DNA of 7,539 bases from assembly GCA_045645805.1 (NCBI GenBank), contig JAZRJL010000039.1, positions 1-7,539 on the forward strand, in the 5' to 3' direction. The position numbers were made by a program, and so were the translations under genes. Source of the DNA: SIG440 sp045645805 (lineage in GTDB: Bacteria > Bacillota > Clostridia > Monoglobales > Monoglobaceae). Position 1 is the stretch's first letter, and every line of letters starts with the position of its first letter. The notes under the pieces were generated by a model. It was not told the DNA's origin and ran no database searches. It saw only the letters and a list, made by a program, of their open reading frames with translations. Below are positions 6,739 through 7,539 of the stretch, piece by piece.

Positions 6739-7376
6739 TTTTTGTTTTCCTCCGTCTGCTTTGCCATACTTGCCACAATTTTTTCAATCTGTTCGCTTTT
6801 GAACTTAAAGCTTGCCTTGTTGGCAATCAGCCTTGCACTTATGGGAACAATTGTTTCAAGGACCTCAAGATTATTTTCCTTAAGGGTTGTTCCCGTTTCA
6901 ACAATATCTACAATTACATCCGAAAGACCAAGAATTGGTGCAATCTCTATGGAGCCGTTAAGATGAATAATATCAATTTCACGGCCTAATGATTTGTAAT
7001 AATTCTTTGCAATATTGGTGAATTTTGTGGCAACACGAAGTGTCCTTTGTCCCATATCACGAAAATCTGACATTCCTGCAACAGCCATACGGCATTTGCC
7101 AATGTCAAGGTCGTAAAGCTCGTAAATATCAGGCTGGTATTCAAGCAAAATATCCTTACCCGCAACACCGATATCAGCGGCACCACGTTCAACGTAGATT
7201 GCAACGTCAGAAGGCTTTACCCAGAAATATCTGATTCCAAGCTCACTGTTTTCAAATATAAGCTTACGGTTGTTTTCTTTGATTGACGGACATTCAAAAC
7301 CCGCCTTTTCAAACATATTATAAACCTTTTCGCCAAGTCTGCCCTTTGGGAGTGCTACATTAAGCATTGGCTTCAA
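6735..7376 (-). CDS. hisG: ATP phosphoribosyltransferase, catalytic subunit (short form)
   Basis: Joins ATP and PRPP to make N1-(5'-phosphoribosyl)-ATP, the committed and usually feedback-regulated step. At 213 residues this is the short form, which lacks the C-terminal ACT-like histidine-binding domain and works as a complex with HisZ, encoded just upstream. Conserved blocks are LPKGRLGEKV (9-18), VKPSDVAIYVERGAADIGVAGKD (53-75) and the PRPP-binding loop DIVETGTTLKEN (157-168). Two starts are possible. The TTG at 7376 has GGTGA 6 nt upstream and gives MKPMLNVALPKGR; the ATG at 7367 gives MLNVALPKGR with no good ribosome site. Either start overlaps the end of hisZ (by 17 or 8 nt). The TTG is chosen on the ribosome site, but the start stays open by three codons. 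Confidence 0.95.
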   Translation of the reverse strand: MKPMLNVALPKGRLGEKVYNMFEKAGFECPSIKENNRKLIFENSELGIRYFWVKPSDVAIYVERGAADIGVAGKDILLEYQPDIYELYDLDIGKCRMAVAGMSDFRDMGQRTLRVATKFTNIAKNYYKSLGREIDIIHLNGSIEIAPILGLSDVIVDIVETGTTLKENNLEVLETIVPISARLIANKASFKFKSEQIEKIVASMAKQTEENKK

Positions 7377-7539
7377 GTGTCTTCACCCAGCCTTTCTGAA
7401 GCTTCATAAGCTTTTTATAACGTATCTTTTCAGGAAGAAACCTTTGTGCCATAACTGATTTTCCGTCTTCGGAAAGCTCCTTTACTGTTTGGCTCACTTT
7501 TGAAAGCTCCTCTTCGCTGTCATAAAGCAAAACAATATC
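7360..7539 (-). CDS. hisZ: ATP phosphoribosyltransferase regulatory subunit, C-terminal part (cut by window edge)
   Basis: Only the last 59 codons and the TAA stop are present; the gene enters from the right edge. The visible part starts DIVLLYDSEEELSKV and ends KTLEANA. It looks like a beta strand followed by charged helices, matching the small alpha/beta C-terminal region of HisZ proteins, which are paralogues of histidyl-tRNA synthetase without aminoacylation activity. HisZ binds short-form HisG, is needed for its activity and confers histidine feedback inhibition. No signature motif of the HisRS-like core lies in the window. The assignment therefore rests mainly on position: it overlaps the start of a short-form hisG, which requires HisZ. 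Nothing suggests truncation other than the window edge. Confidence 0.8.
   Translation of the reverse strand, partial: DIVLLYDSEEELSKVSQTVKELSEDGKSVMAQRFLPEKIRYKKLMKLQKGWVKTLEANA
7383..7387 (-). promoter_or_regulatory. Possible ribosome binding site for hisG
   Basis: GGTGA, which pairs with the 3' part of the anti-Shine-Dalgarno, 6 nt before the TTG at 7376 and 15 nt before the ATG at 7367. It lies inside hisZ and favours the TTG start. Confidence 0.45.

Noticed and set aside
7360..7539. A T-box or other leader regulating the operon
   Set aside because: Histidine T-boxes are known in Firmicutes, but the operon's 5' end is outside the window, so nothing can be said from this sequence.
1..7539. 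Mobile elements, CRISPR arrays, tRNA or rRNA genes, or a defence system
   Set aside because: No transposase-like reading frame, regularly spaced repeats, tRNA-like cloverleaf or attachment-site duplication was seen; almost every base is taken by his genes.

Overview
The window is one long, tightly packed histidine-biosynthesis operon, read entirely on the minus strand (right to left). It holds the 3' end of hisZ, then hisG, hisD, hisC, hisB (dehydratase only), hisH, hisA, hisF, a fused hisIE and a PHP-type histidinol-phosphatase (hisK/hisJ). An intrinsic terminator follows. Beyond it, at the left edge, the 5' end of an unrelated FAD-dependent oxidoreductase gene begins on the same strand. I see no credible gene on the plus strand.

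The DNA is moderately AT-rich. Several features point to a low-GC Firmicute, most likely a clostridium: a short-form HisG that needs HisZ, a monofunctional HisB, a HisIE fusion, a PHP-type phosphatase instead of a HisB-N or HisN phosphatase, and mostly strong GGAGG-type ribosome binding sites. This lineage call is inference; no rRNA or marker gene is present.

Layout, right to left: hisZ (7539-7360, cut by the edge), hisG (7376-6735), hisD (6738-5464), a 39-nt gap with a small inverted repeat, hisC (5424-4366), hisB (4365-3778), hisH (3778-3155), hisA (3155-2442), hisF (2445-1687), a 27-nt gap, hisIE (1659-1009), hisK (1012-233), terminator (about 191-235), then the FAD gene (153-1, cut by the edge). 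Nearly all junctions are ATGA or TAATG overlaps or directly abut, as expected for translational coupling.

Together the genes cover all steps from PRPP plus ATP to histidine: HisG/HisZ (step 1), HisIE (steps 2 and 3), HisA (4), HisH-HisF (5, which also releases AICAR), HisB (6), HisC (7), HisK (8) and HisD (9 and 10). Every catalytic motif I looked for is intact. I found no undescribed system here; it is an ordinary housekeeping biosynthetic operon. The observations below are modest ones about start sites, junctions and regulation.
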